Shown here: piece after piece, positions 11,624 through 22,263 of the stretch
Position numbering within the stretch: position 1 is the first letter of the stretch
Layout of the letters: each line of letters starts with the position of its first letter
From: Balamuthia mandrillaris
Lineage: Eukaryota; Discosea; Longamoebia; Balamuthiidae
DNA: 64,000 nucleotides
Assembly: GCA_031835245.1 (NCBI GenBank)
Contig: JAVKOQ010000003.1
Location: forward strand, 62,001 to 126,000
Reading direction: 5' to 3'
Notes under the pieces: generated by a model
Told to the model about the DNA's origin: nothing
Database searches by the model: none
The model's input: the letters and a program-made list of their open reading frames with translations, nothing else
Made by a program: the position numbers and the translations under genes

Positions 11624-11704
11624 TGTCTCGCGTGCGTTTTTGTCTCCTCTGCAACCACCAGGACGACACGAGAAACAAAGGACTGGAAGAAAGCTGCTGC
11701 GGCG

Positions 11705-12805
11705 ATGGAGAAGCTGCCAGAGGAGCTGCTGTGTTGCATTTTGGATTGGGTGGGAGAAGATTTTGGGGGTATTGCGGCCAGAACGTGCTGGCGCTGGTAC
11801 CGTTGCACCAAGGAACCTCGGCGTAAATGCCTCAGCGCGCGGGGAGCCTGCTCAAACCTGCGCTTGCTGAAGTGGGCGAGAGAGCACGGAATGCATTGGA
11901 GCGAAGAGGTTTGTGGTTTCGCTGCCGCACATGGCGCTTTGGACGTGCTGCAGTGGGCTAAAAGTCAAGGTTGTCCATGGGACAAACAAACTTGCGATAA
12001 CGCAGCAGAACGGGGCAATCTTGAAATGTTAAAGTGGGCGCGGGAGCACAGCTGCCCTTGGGACAAGTGGACTTTCTATCAGGCAGCTTCAAACGGTCAC
12101 TTGGATGTGCTGGAGTGGGCTGACACCCATGGTTGTGAATGGTACGAGGACGCATGTTACTGGGCAGCACAAAAGGGCCACATTCACGTGTTGGAATGGG
12201 TGTATTCTAAGCGGGGCTACCTTGGAGGTCACTGGACCTGCGCTTTTGCTGCTGGCAGTGGACAATTAGAGGTGTTGAAGTGGGCGCGAGAGCGCGGGTG
12301 CCCTTGGAGCGACTACACTTGCAGCGGAGCTGCCGCCCACGGACATTTGGAGGTACTGCAATGGGCAAGAGCAAACGGATGTCCCTGGGACGAAAATACT
12401 AGCATACAGGCAGCCCAACATGGACATTTGGAAGTACTAAAATGGGCAAGAGAGAACGGATGCCCGTGGGGCGAAAGCACTTGCGACAAAGCTGCAGAGC
12501 GTGGCCATTTCGAGGTCTTGAAGTGGGCGAGAGAGAACGGATGTCCTTGGGATGAATACACCTGCAGTGGAGCTGCTGCCTCTGGAAATCTGGAAGTACT
12601 TCAGTGGGCGAGGGAGAACGGATGTCCCTGGGACGAGGAGACTTGCGCCTGCGCAGCGGAGAACGGCCATTTGCATGTATTGAAGTGGGCAAGAGAGAAT
12701 GGGTGCCCTTGGGATGAAAGCACGCACACTCGTGCGAAAGAGAATGATCATTTAGAGGTATTACAGTGGGCCTTGGCGCATGGCTGCCCTTCGTTAAGCG
12801 AGTAG
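11705..12805 (+). CDS. F-box/ankyrin-type repeat protein (W-A-x-E-N-G-C-P-W repeats)
   Basis: A single uninterrupted exon of 366 residues. The N-terminus, L-P-E-E-L-L-C-C-I-L-D-W-V, is an F-box-like helix, followed by a Cys/Trp-rich segment. From about residue 50 to the end are eleven or twelve copies of a roughly 27-residue unit, (H/N)-L-E-V-L-K-W-A-R-E-N-G-C-P-W-D-E-x-T-C-x-x-A-A-x-x-G. This degenerate ankyrin-like repeat is known from protists such as Acanthamoeba and oomycetes and from giant viruses. It is probably a substrate-binding scaffold for an SCF ubiquitin ligase. The lack of introns contrasts with most neighbours and suggests recent expansion or retroposition. Confidence 0.85.
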   Translation: MEKLPEELLCCILDWVGEDFGGIAARTCWRWYRCTKEPRRKCLSARGACSNLRLLKWAREHGMHWSEEVCGFAAAHGALDVLQWAKSQGCPWDKQTCDNAAERGNLEMLKWAREHSCPWDKWTFYQAASNGHLDVLEWADTHGCEWYEDACYWAAQKGHIHVLEWVYSKRGYLGGHWTCAFAAGSGQLEVLKWARERGCPWSDYTCSGAAAHGHLEVLQWARANGCPWDENTSIQAAQHGHLEVLKWARENGCPWGESTCDKAAERGHFEVLKWARENGCPWDEYTCSGAAASGNLEVLQWARENGCPWDEETCACAAENGHLHVLKWARENGCPWDESTHTRAKENDHLEVLQWALAHGCPSLSE

Positions 12806-12929
12806 GTTGCTCACCTCTGCGTTTCAAATTAACCGTTCTTTCGTTCTTGATTGCTTTATTTCTTTGGCAGCTTTTCGTTTGGTACCAAGTTTCTTCTCTT
12901 CATTCAAAATTGTTTTACTTACAAAAAAA

Positions 12930-15900
12930 TCAGGACTGGGTAACGTAGGTATTTGCCACTTGTAGTAAAATGCTAGCAACCTGGCGCTTTTCTATGGGTT
13001 TGGAGATGTAGCCAACCATGCCTGCGTCTTTACACTTTTGTTGTATTCCAGCCACCACATCTGCTGTTACAGCCACAATATACGGCCGTTTTTCTGGTGG
13101 CACTTCTGTTTGTATTCTCTTACTTGCTTCCAACCCATCCTGTTAAAAGATTGTTTAGCGCGGAGTGTCTTGTGAAATGAACAAGAGAAGCGAATGTTTT
13201 ACCATGACGGGCATGTGCAAGTCCATCAATACTACGTCATAATGTTTGTTCTTCACCTCTTGGAGGGCTTCCAATCCATTTTCTACAACGTGAGGACGAT
13301 AGCTCAACGAGTGGAGCATCCTGCAAATTACTTTTTGGTTGATCTTGTTGTCCTCTGCTACCAATATCCGAAGAGGAGGCATAGATGGGTTAGCTGTACA
13401 ACCGCCATTGGATGGGTCGAGTTTCTTTGTTTGTCCTCCATGCAAACGTGCCGACAATAACTAATGTACAACAAAGAAAGAAAAAAGTTAAGCGATAAAA
13501 AAAGAGGTGAGATCAGCAGAACGAGACACGAAAGGATTTATACCGGTTTAGGCGTGCCCGCATAACTCAACAACATAGAGCCATACAACGAAGCAGGTGC
13601 AGGCTTGTCAGAGATCCAACAGGGCACCCGAATGGTAAATCCAAAGACAGAACCTTTCCCGTATTCTGATTTGACCCACGTGTCCCCTCCCATCAGCTGA
13701 GCCAGCCGACGACAAATGGCCAATCCAAGGCCTGTTCCACCAACTTTTCTCGTAATCTTGGAGTCTACTTGACGAAACGCTTGAAACAAGTCTTTGATGT
13801 GCCTTTCTTGAATGCCTGTACCTGTATCCTGAACTTCGAAAGCGATCTCGTAAAGATTGTATCCTCCAGTATCGTCATCGTGGTGGCGCTCTTCCAATCC
13901 ATGGTTTCCTTGTTCATTGATTTTATCAACGCCTTTTTCGTTCATGTGCTTGCTTGTTGCCTGCTCACCTTTGCCGTTGAGTGTTATAAATGCGTCCTTC
14001 TCGCCGCTATCCGCCTGTGGTCGCATTTGTTTGGGTGGAGGCTTGCACTCTGCTGTTAGTAACTTTGCTGTCACTTCCAACCGCACGTCCCCTTGCGCTG
14101 TGAAAGTAATAGCGTTGTTTAACAGATTGCTTAAAACTTGAATTACTCGATTCTCATCCGCGAACAAAACTCTGTTGATAAAAAACCAGATGTAAGAAGA
14201 TGACGGCATCATTCATGCCAAGACAACAAACCTTGGTACGTTCTCAGCGATGTTGTAGCACAGGCAAAGATTCTTCATGCTGGCTTTTAGGGAAAGCATG
14301 TTTATGACGACTTTAATGCACTCCCAGAGATCAAAGTGGATGGGTTTCAGCTCAACGCTTTCGGCTTCGATCTTGCTAAAATCCAACACCTTGTCCACCA
14401 ATGACAACAAGATGTGAGAGCTGCGATACATCATGTAAATGAGATCTTCCTGTTCTGTAGTTGGTTTTGTCTCGAATAGCATTTCGGCGGAGGCGATTAC
14501 TGCATTCTTTTCCACCAAATAAGGAACACAGTTGTCTCAGGGTTAGAAACGAGAATGAATTAGAGGAAGAGGAAACAGAGAAGGGTACCAAAGGGGTCCG
14601 AATCTCATGAGACATGTTGGCGAGAAACATGCTTTTTGCTTTGGTCGCTGCTTCTGCAGCCTTCTTTGCTCGTTTCAGCTCCAGCTCAGCCTCTTTTCGT
14701 TCAGTGATATCGCTCAACACCCCGACGTAAGACGTCACCGTATTGTTAAAGTGAGTTACAGGAGTAATGCGCAACATACTCCAAAACTTGCTCCCATTCT
14801 TTCTGTAGTGCAGCATTTCCACTTCTGTGTTTTCTGCGGAGATCAAAGCGGCTCGCAGGGTTTGCTTAGCTGACTCTGCAGTCTCCTCTCCTTCTAACAC
14901 TTCCAACGTTTTATCTGTTCAAAGAATGAATGAGAATTAGGAACAAGGCAGTTTACAAAAGATATGGAATAGAACGAGATAGATTACCTTTAACATCCCC
15001 TAGAGAATAACCAGTGATTCTCTCAAAGCCACGATTCACAAAGACGATGCCTTGAGTGCAGGCGTCCCACATGATGAGGCCCTCCGAAAGACAGTTGACG
15101 CCATAAAGTAGCCGCTCTTTGTCCTTGTTCACAATCTCGCATTCCAAGGTACTGTACATGTTCTTCAGGCGCAATTCCATTGCTTGCATTACTATGGCTG
15201 CTAAGTCCGTCAACGTTTGTATTTCCGCTTCTGACATCGTTCTTGGCTGTGAGTCGATGATGCAAAGAGTTCCTGTATTGGCAGAACAGTAAGCCACATT
15301 ATGATGAACGGCTAATGAGAAACCGGAGTGAAGCCAAGAGAAAACACGAGAGGAAAGGGAACAGGCGATAAAGCGAGAAGAACAACAGACTGAACAGCCA
15401 GCGAAAGAAGAGAAGCAGGAAGCAGACGTTTTTACCGAGTTTGTAGTTGTTGGAGGTGACCAACGGAGCACCGGCGTAGAAGCGAATGGAGGGAGGCCCA
15501 AGCACCAACGGGTTCAACCAAAACCGCTCGTCCTTGGTGGCGTCCGGCACAACCAGACATTCGGGCTTCTTGGGCAGAATGGCCCAGGCACAAAACGCAT
15601 CACAGCGCGGCGTCTCCCGCGCAGCTAAGCCAACGCAGGACTTGAACCTTTTTTTTTTAGTGAGTGGGATGAGAAAGAGCGAAGAGCGAAGAGATCAAAC
15701 AAACCATTGTCGATGCTTGTCGACCAGGCTGACTATAGCAATGGGCACGTTGAAGAGGCGGGCAGCAAGGGTGGTGATCCGGTCGAACGCCTCCTCGTAG
15801 TCCGTGTCCAAGATGTGTTGCTTGCGTAGCTCCATGAGGCGCGCCCTCTCGTCCTCGGGGTTGGGCGGGAAGATCCTGGCCACCGCCTCCCGCAGCGCGT

Positions 15901-16039
15901 TGGACTCCTGCTCGAGGTTGTCCTGGTGGACGGCGGAGAGCCCCTCAGGGAACTCGGTGGCGGCCTCCGCCTCTTCTTTGTACGGACGCCGATCCTCCTC
16001 CGTCGGCGCGGCGGCAGCTTCAGAGGTAAAGGTGGACAT
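12930..16039 (-). CDS. Hybrid histidine kinase: GAF - PAS/PAC - HisKA - HATPase - receiver
   Basis: A multi-exon minus-strand gene starting at the ATG at 16039. Order: an N-terminal acidic segment, a GAF domain ([16 protein letters not shown] with later F-Y-A-G-A-P-L and L-C-I-I-D), a PAS domain (L-S-E-G-L-I-M-W-D...[14 protein letters not shown]) and its PAC motif ([11 protein letters not shown]), the phospho-acceptor H in [12 protein letters not shown], the HATPase N box (L-S-N-L-L-N-N-A) and G boxes (D-T-G-T-G-I and G-G-T-G-L-G-L-A-I), and a receiver with A-E-D-N at the acidic pocket, M-D-L-H-M-P for the phosphorylated Asp and K-P-I for the switch Lys. No transmembrane helix was seen, so it is a soluble sensor starting a phosphorelay. 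The catalytic residues are all present. Confidence 0.9.
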
Positions 16040-16063
16040 TGGGGTGAGGGAGGGGAGGAAGGG

Positions 16064-16097
<34 letters not shown>

Positions 16098-16516
16098 AAG
16101 AGAAGCAGCACGCTCCCTTTATGAAGTTTTGTTCGAAAGGAGAAAAAAAAAGCAAGGTGGCGAGGAGGAGGGTGATGGAATGCTTTCGTGTTTGTTTTGA
16201 GGTTTGCTTTGGTTTTTGTTGTTGGCTTTTATTTTTCTCACGTGTTTCCTAGCAACTTCCGTTAGGTCGTTGTTATTGCATTTCGTTGGATTTTCAGGGT
16301 TACCGTGATACGATTTCCTTAATAGGTGATGATCACCTATATGACAGATCCAGCCCTGGAAAGGAAATAATTCACAATCTTTTCGAATTCGTCGATAAAA
16401 GTTTTGGTATTTCGATTGTTGTGCTTCTTTTGGAATAAAACTCAACAACTATTGCCGCCTCCCAATTATTATCGCATTACAGAAGAAAACCAAAAATACA
16501 AAGAGCGACGAGGAGG
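16040..16516. other. Divergent promoter region
   Basis: A 477-bp spacer between the histidine kinase (-) and the DUF1295 gene (+). It holds a (GA)n run at 16066-16090 in the kinase leader and an AT-rich core; no gene was seen. Confidence 0.6.
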
Positions 16517-17479
16517 ATGGTGGTGATCGAATGGCCTTACTTGGCGGCTACAGCCCTCCTGGCCTCCGTCGAGTTCTCTTTGGTCTGGGCCCTGAGCACC
16601 TTTTGGGCCGAGACGAGCTTCGTGCAGAGCGCCATCGCCCTCAACAAGGGCTTCCTCTCCCTCTGCCACCTGGACGAGAACAACCCCTACTTCCAGGTGC
16701 TCGGCGTGATGCTCCTCCTGGGCTGCCTGGTGTTCTGGGTGCTGGGCCGCCTGACCGGGGCCGACTGGGCCTTTGACCCTCACTGGTCCCTGCACGGCAT
16801 GCTCTGCGTCATCTTCTACCAGCACCACCCGGCCCTGCTGGGCGGCTTCAATTCCGCCCGCTCCAACCTGCTCCTCCTCTTCTTTGCGCTCTACGCCGTG
16901 GAGCTGACCTACCACTACTTTCAAGTCTCTCACTTTTGCTTTTGGAAGGAGGAGGTTCGATTTGTTTTTCGCGTTGTTTCTTTCATCCCTTTTTTTTAAA
17001 CACTTTTTTTGTTGTTTCAAAAAAAATAATAATCTAGGATTGGCGCTACACTCGCTTCAGGAAGGCTTTGACGGGCTATGGCTACTGGCTGTGGAGCTTG
17101 TTCATGGTGTACGTGCTGCAGGCTGCGATGATCTTTCCCTACGGGGCCGGCATCTACGGCGTTCACGTGTCCAACGCCCCGTTGAACTGGGTGGATGGCG
17201 TGGCTTGCCTCTCCTTTGTTATCAGCTTGTTCTTGCAGACCGTCGGTGACTACCAAATGTTTATCTTCCGTAAGGTTGTGCATTCTCCTTTCTCGTCCTC
17301 TTATCTGCTCTGATGGCCATCCGTTTTGCTGAACAGAAACGTGACGAAGCGAAGAAACAAGGCAAGCCCTTCCCTGTTAACCTCGAGACGGGCCTCTGGT
17401 ATTACTCAAGGTGCCTCTCCTCTCTGCGCGTATTTCAATCACTCTGTGCTCATTCTCTCTCTCTGTCTCTCTCTCTGTC

Positions 17480-17536
<57 letters not shown>

Positions 17537-17818
17537 CTCTCTTATAGGCATCCAGCATACGTTGGTGAATGGGGAATATGGTTCTCCGCTTATCTGTTTT
17601 CTGTGGCGGCAGGAGGACCCTGGTGGGCCATCGTTGGTCCAATCCTCTGTCTCCTGGCCTTTGCGGCCTCCATCCCTCTCACCGAGAAGCGGGTAATGGT
17701 GTGGAACACCACCCCAGAACGTCAGGCCGCTTATGCCAAGTACCAACGCACCACCTCTGCCTTTTTCCCTTGGTTTAAGTTCCGTGATCCTCAAGAGAAG
17801 GCCAAGAAGCAACAATAA
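16517..17818 (+). CDS. DUF1295 / steroid 5-alpha-reductase-like membrane enzyme
   Basis: Four exons: 16517-16954, 17038 to about 17274, about 17338-17410, and about 17549-17818, all phase-compatible. The protein of about 340 residues has six or seven hydrophobic helices and the C-terminal signature S-R-H-P-A-Y-V-G-E-W of the ICMT/steroid reductase superfamily, preceded by D-W-R-Y-T-R-F-R-K. It is therefore probably an NADPH-dependent reductase or related transferase acting on a lipid or sterol in the ER. The extreme C-terminus is K-K-Q-Q, an ideal dilysine KKxx ER retrieval signal. The third intron holds a long (CT)n run (17455-17532). Confidence 0.85.
17455..17532. repeat. (CT)n/(CTGT) microsatellite
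   Basis: A long CT run with CTGT interruptions fills most of the third intron of the DUF1295 gene, close to the acceptor. Confidence 0.95.
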
Positions 17819-18171
17819 CTCGGTTTCGCTAATTCGACTGTAACGTAGCCCAAAGCGCCAGCAGGCCTGAGGGAGGAAGACATCACAAAGTTGAGAAGGT
17901 GGCCCAGAAAATAAATAAAAGAACCACACGAATTGTGTGTTGTTGAAGGGATCGCACTTGGATAGAAGAGCACAGAGCCCCATATGGGCTTGTCATGCAA
18001 ACTACTCTTGCACATCGATGCAAATAGCAACAACATTTCAGCAAAACGTAAGCATATAGGCTGTGTTTGTGAAGCAGCTTTCACGTGAGAGACACCATAC
18101 CGCTTCATGGCCTGCATTATTATCCCATGTTTGTCGTTTCAGGTGCAAAGGAAGAGGAACAATGTTTTTAT
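17819..18171. other. Convergent 3' spacer
   Basis: 353 bp between the stop codons of the DUF1295 gene (+) and PX-LOR copy A (-), with AATAAATAAA at 17911-17920 as a candidate polyadenylation signal. No coding signal was seen. Confidence 0.6.
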
Positions 18172-18953
18172 TTAACCTCCACCATGATGATTATTCGGGC
18201 GACCATGGACACGTTGTCGCATCTTGTCCACACAAATGCAGAGGGCCAGATAGAGCAGCACGTCCGCACCCGCATGCATGTGTATGTTCCATCCATCAAA
18301 AAACCATTGCCTCTCCATTTGGCAGGCCAGTTTGCCCTCGTGTAACATTTTGAAACTTTTTTCATGGTAGCCTGGGCTTATTGTGATTGCTGTTATTGTT
18401 GTGTGGTTATGTTACAGCTGCTTAGAATATATGCAACGAAACACAGCCGAAGCAAACGCACAATAAGAAACGGAATAGGAACAAACCATTCTCATCAACT
18501 TTCCCGCCAGGACCAAAGCACTCAACCAGATATTCAGTCCACAGAAAGGAAGTTCTGGAAATGGCGCATAGTGGCACTTTCGTCATATCCCTCTTCTTCA
18601 TCTTTCCTTTGGCGTCATATACCACCTGCTCGATGATGAACTTCTTCTTGAAGAAACCAGTGTCCTCGTTGACAAGGACCAAAGGTTCGTTCTTACGGTT
18701 TACAATGGCGAACTGGCGGTCGCCAAAGATGTTGAAGAGAGATGGATTGAGGCGATCCATCTTGAACCATACTTTGTCTCCTCGTCCTTTTATCACTCCA
18801 CTTCCTGTTTTATAAAGTTGGGTTGGCAACCGTAGAAAGAATGCAAAGACGAAGAGAAGAGAGAATAAAAAGCAAAGTAGAAGCACCGAACGAAACAATA
18901 GATAAAGGAAATAACAAGAAACAACAGCAAAGGTGCAAGTACGAGCAAATACG

Positions 18954-19000
<47 letters not shown>

Positions 19001-19869
19001 AACAAACGAGTAATACATACCATAGTCCCACAGGTTTTCGGACATGCTGAACTTTGTTTGATAAGAGTAACTCAAAATTGCACCACTGGTACGATGAAAG
19101 GTCTGTGAGAGAACGAGTTCTTCTATATGAGTCCTCTTCTTCTTCACTTCTTTCAGATCGGCTTTTACTGCTGCCAAGCGTTGCGTTCTCTTTCTCTTCT
19201 CCTTCAAAAATGCCCCCACTGCTACAGCAGCGTCAGCCACTTCTTCGGGAAGCTGTAGAGTACCGAGAAGATAAGAGGAACTTTGCAAGACAGCAGCAAA
19301 TCTAAAGAGAGAGCAGAAGTAGGAGAGGAGCTCTGTGGAGCGAAGCGTTGTGTTTCGGGGGAGAGTCATGTTCCTTGGCCAATGCTTCGAAGGAAAGCCT
19401 GGTAGTTGGGCTTTGCCCCTCAACAATGTTTGTAACTATTTTGATGGTAAGCAAGCCAAGGAGAAGAAGGAGAGATGACGACAAAAGAGTGGTACCTGTT
19501 TGTGGGCATTAAGAAGGTTGCTGTAACGGTCCCCGAACACTCCGGTGCACTTGGAGCCATGGATGGTCACAGTCACTTGAAATGTGTATATCTATATAAA
19601 ACCATTATAGATAATGGTTCTGTCAGTAAACAAAGCCGAAACCAAGAAGGGGAAAAAAAACTAATGAAAAAAGGTACAGCGTAGGGCCGTTTTGCTCCTT
19701 GGGCGAGAGCAGCTTCCTGGTCCACCACAGTCACCGCTAACAGCTCAAAGGCAACTCTTGGCACCCCGGACTCTTTTTGTTTATTGGCCTGGTCTAACAA
19801 GGTTTGTCGATCCTGTCGCAGCTGTTGTTCCTTCAGTCGCACCGCCTCCAACCGCGAGCGTAACCCCAT
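18172..19869 (-). CDS. PX domain - coiled coil - LURP-one-related (LOR) domain protein, copy A
   Basis: About six exons on the minus strand. After an N-terminal Gln/Arg-rich helix there is a PX domain: Y-T-F-Q-V-T-V-T-I, the phosphoinositide-binding F-G-D-R-Y-S-N-L-L-N-A-H, then L-P-G-F-P-S-K-H-W and S-S-S-Y-L-L-G-T-L. A charged coiled coil follows (A-A-V-K-A-D-L-K-E-V-K-K-K-R). The C-terminal half is a tubby-like LOR barrel, with F-A-I-V-N-R-K-N-E-P-L-V-L, E-G-K-L-A-C-Q-M-E-R-Q-W-F and the closing helix H-A-G-A-D-V-L-L-Y-L-A-L-C-I-C-V-D-K-M. Both modules point to phosphoinositide membranes. A PX-LOR combination is unusual to my knowledge. A (GA)n run at 18959-18997 sits in the intron before the LOR domain. 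Copy B lies immediately upstream. Confidence 0.8.
18959..18997. repeat. (GA)n microsatellite in PX-LOR copy A
   Basis: It lies at the start of the intron separating the PX/coiled-coil exon from the LOR exon; copy B has a matching run at 20684-20726 in the same position. Confidence 0.95.
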
Positions 19870-20000
19870 AGTTGGTGGTTGAAATGTTGGTCGCGGTCGT
19901 GCAAGCTAAGGCGCTCAAAAAAATAATATTATGCTTCCGAAAGTTTTTCTTGGTAGTTTAATAATATGAACAATAATAATATAATGGTATCGTCATGATG

Positions 20001-20683
20001 TCATGATACCAAAAGGTCTAGTACCGTAACTTGCCTACGACGGGGACGACCGTGATGACGTCGTCGCATCTTGTACACACAAAAGCAGAGGGCCAGATAG
20101 AGCAGCACGTCCGCACCGGCATGCATGTGAATGTCCAATCCTCCACTGTACCATTCCCGTTCCATTTGGCAGGCCAGTTTGCCCTCTTGCACCATTTGGA
20201 AGCCTTGTTCCTGGTAGCCTGGGTGTATTGTGATTGCTGTGTATTGTTGTTAGGCTAGGATACAGGAAAGTCCAAAAGAGCATGACTTTTAACAATAAAT
20301 AAATAAAAGAAAAGGCATTTTTAACAAGAACAAACCTCTCTCACTGACGTTACCGCCAGAACCAAAGTACTCAACCAGGTAGAGAACTGAAGTTCTGGAA
20401 ATGGTACATATTGGCACTTTTTTCATTGTCTGCTTCTTTCCTTTAGCGTCGTCCTGGTAGAGCACTCGCTCTATAATAAACCTCCTCTCAAAATTAGCGT
20501 CCTCATTGATAAGGACCAGAGGCTTGTTCTGTCTGTTCACAATGGCGAACTGGAGGTCGCCTTTGAAGAGAGATGGATTGAGGAGATCCATCTCGAACCA
20601 TACATTGTCTCCTCGTCCTTTTATTACTCCACATCCTATTTTTATTTAAGTTGGGTTGGCAAACAACCGTAAAATACAAAGAG

Positions 20684-20728
<45 letters not shown>

Positions 20729-21605
20729 AAGTAATACATACCATAGTCCCACAAGTCTTCGGACATGTTGAACTTTGTGTGATAAGAGTACCGCAACAAT
20801 TCGCCACTGTTGTAATGGAACGTCTGCGAGAGATAAAATTCTTCCAAATGAGCCCTCTCCTGCTTCACTTCTTTCAGTTTAGCGTTCACCACGGCCAAAC
20901 TTTGCTTCCTCGCTTTCTTTTCCTTTGCAAAGGCAGCAACAGCGGCGGCAGCTTCAGCAACTTCTTCGGGAAGCCCCAAAGTTCTGAGGAGAAAAGAGGA
21001 GTTCTGCAAGACTTCAACTATTTGAAAGAGGGAAGAGTAGTAGTCCAGAAGCTCCTTGGCGCGAAGCTTTGTGTTGTGAGGGAGAGTCATGTTATTCGGC
21101 CAATGCTTTGAAGGAAAACTTGGTAGTTTGGCCTCTCTTAAAGTTAACTAATGTTTTGTGTGGTTAGTTGAGGAAAAGGATTATGACGAGAAAGAGAAGC
21201 GACTAAACAGAATGGAGAAGAATGCGAAAGACAAAGCGACAGTGGAAGAGAAATGAGGTACTTGATGGTGGGCTCTGCGCAGATTGCTGTAACGGTCCCC
21301 AAAAATACCGGTGCATTGCAAGCCGTTGAACGTGATAGAGACCTGCATCTTGTAGATCTTTTTAACGCTCAGTCAGTGAACAAGGCACAACGAGCAGAAA
21401 CAGGTACACTTACAGCGAAAGGGCGTTTAGCTTCACGGGCAGGAGGAGCCTCCTGATCCACCACGGTCACGCCCAACATCTTCAACGCCGTCCTTGGCAC
21501 CCCAAACTGTTCATGTTCGTGGTCTTGGTGCAACAAGGCTTGCAGTTCCTGTTGCAGGTGTAGTTCAGTGCGCCGCGCCTTGTCCAGCTGCGATTGTAAT
21601 GCCAT
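20001..21605 (-). CDS. PX domain - coiled coil - LURP-one-related (LOR) domain protein, copy B
   Basis: This has the same exon order and domains as copy A: a Gln-rich head, PX (I-F-G-D-R-Y-S-N-L-R-R-A-H-H, then L-P-S-F-P-S-K-H-W), a coiled coil (N-A-K-L-K-E-V-K-Q-E-R-A), LOR (F-A-I-V-N-R-Q-N-K-P-L-V-L-I-N-E-D and H-M-H-A-G-A-D-V-L-L-Y-L-A-L-C-F-C). The C-terminal tail is longer and Arg-rich before V-L-D-L-L-V-S. Identity to copy A looks like well over half by eye. A T-T-A-T-A-T-A-G element on the minus strand about 50 bp upstream of the ATG could be a TATA box. An upstream in-frame Met at 21641 is an alternative start. Confidence 0.8.
20684..20726. repeat. (GA)n microsatellite in PX-LOR copy B
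   Basis: It is positionally equivalent to the run in copy A, so the microsatellite either predates the duplication or the intron recurrently acquires it. Confidence 0.95.
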
Positions 21606-22080
21606 GGTTTGCTGTGCTCTTTCTGCGATGGTTGGAACCACACAGTGGATAACTTGTTATATAGTCTGCCTGTAACAGCTACGGTGTTCTTAGTTTTTTC
21701 CCTTGTTCTTGCAAAAACGGAGAACTCCATAATCCACGAACTGGGTTTTGCTCCTTCCAAACGGCATGATGAGCCTTTAGAATGGCACGAGGATAACAGA
21801 GTTTCCTTTTATTTTTGGTCAGCCACCCGTTTTCATTATCACACTTATCATCGGGAAAGCAATAAGCGCACCAGCACCCGCCGGCGAGGAGGAGGAGGAG
21901 GACGACACGAAAATGCAGGGTCTTCCGAGCTCCTTGACGGCTCCAACACTCGCCGGAGGGTCTCCCGACCTCTCCACACTTCCACTCACGAGGAAGGATT
22001 TTTTTTGTCTCTGTGTAACGTTTTCGTGTCGTCGTGAAATGGAGGCTCCAACGTGAGGGGAGAGAGAGACAGGGGCACCC
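21606..22080. other. Divergent promoter region
   Basis: 475 bp between PX-LOR copy B (-) and the RlaP-ligase gene (+). It includes the TATA-like element of copy B near 21657-21664. Open frames here look like chance shadows. Confidence 0.55.
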
Positions 22081-22232
22081 ATGGAACAACCGCACAGCAG
22101 CAGCAGCAACGGGGACAGCTGTGACCTGCAGGAGGTGATAGCCTGCCTTGAAGCCCACTACGGTTTGTAGTAGTAGTAGTCCTTTTCGTCGTCGTCGTCT
22201 TCGTCGTCGTCGTTCCCTTCTTTTGTTGTTGA

Positions 22233-22263
<31 letters not shown>

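Noticed and set aside
13769-14141. Hydrophobic plus-strand open frames
   Set aside because: They are antisense to the histidine kinase ATPase domain.
18172-21605. Phospholipid scramblase identity for the C-terminal barrel of the tandem genes
   Set aside because: The closing motif H-A-G-A-D-V-L-L-Y-L-A-L fits the LURP-one family better, and the helix ends in a D-K-M typical of it.
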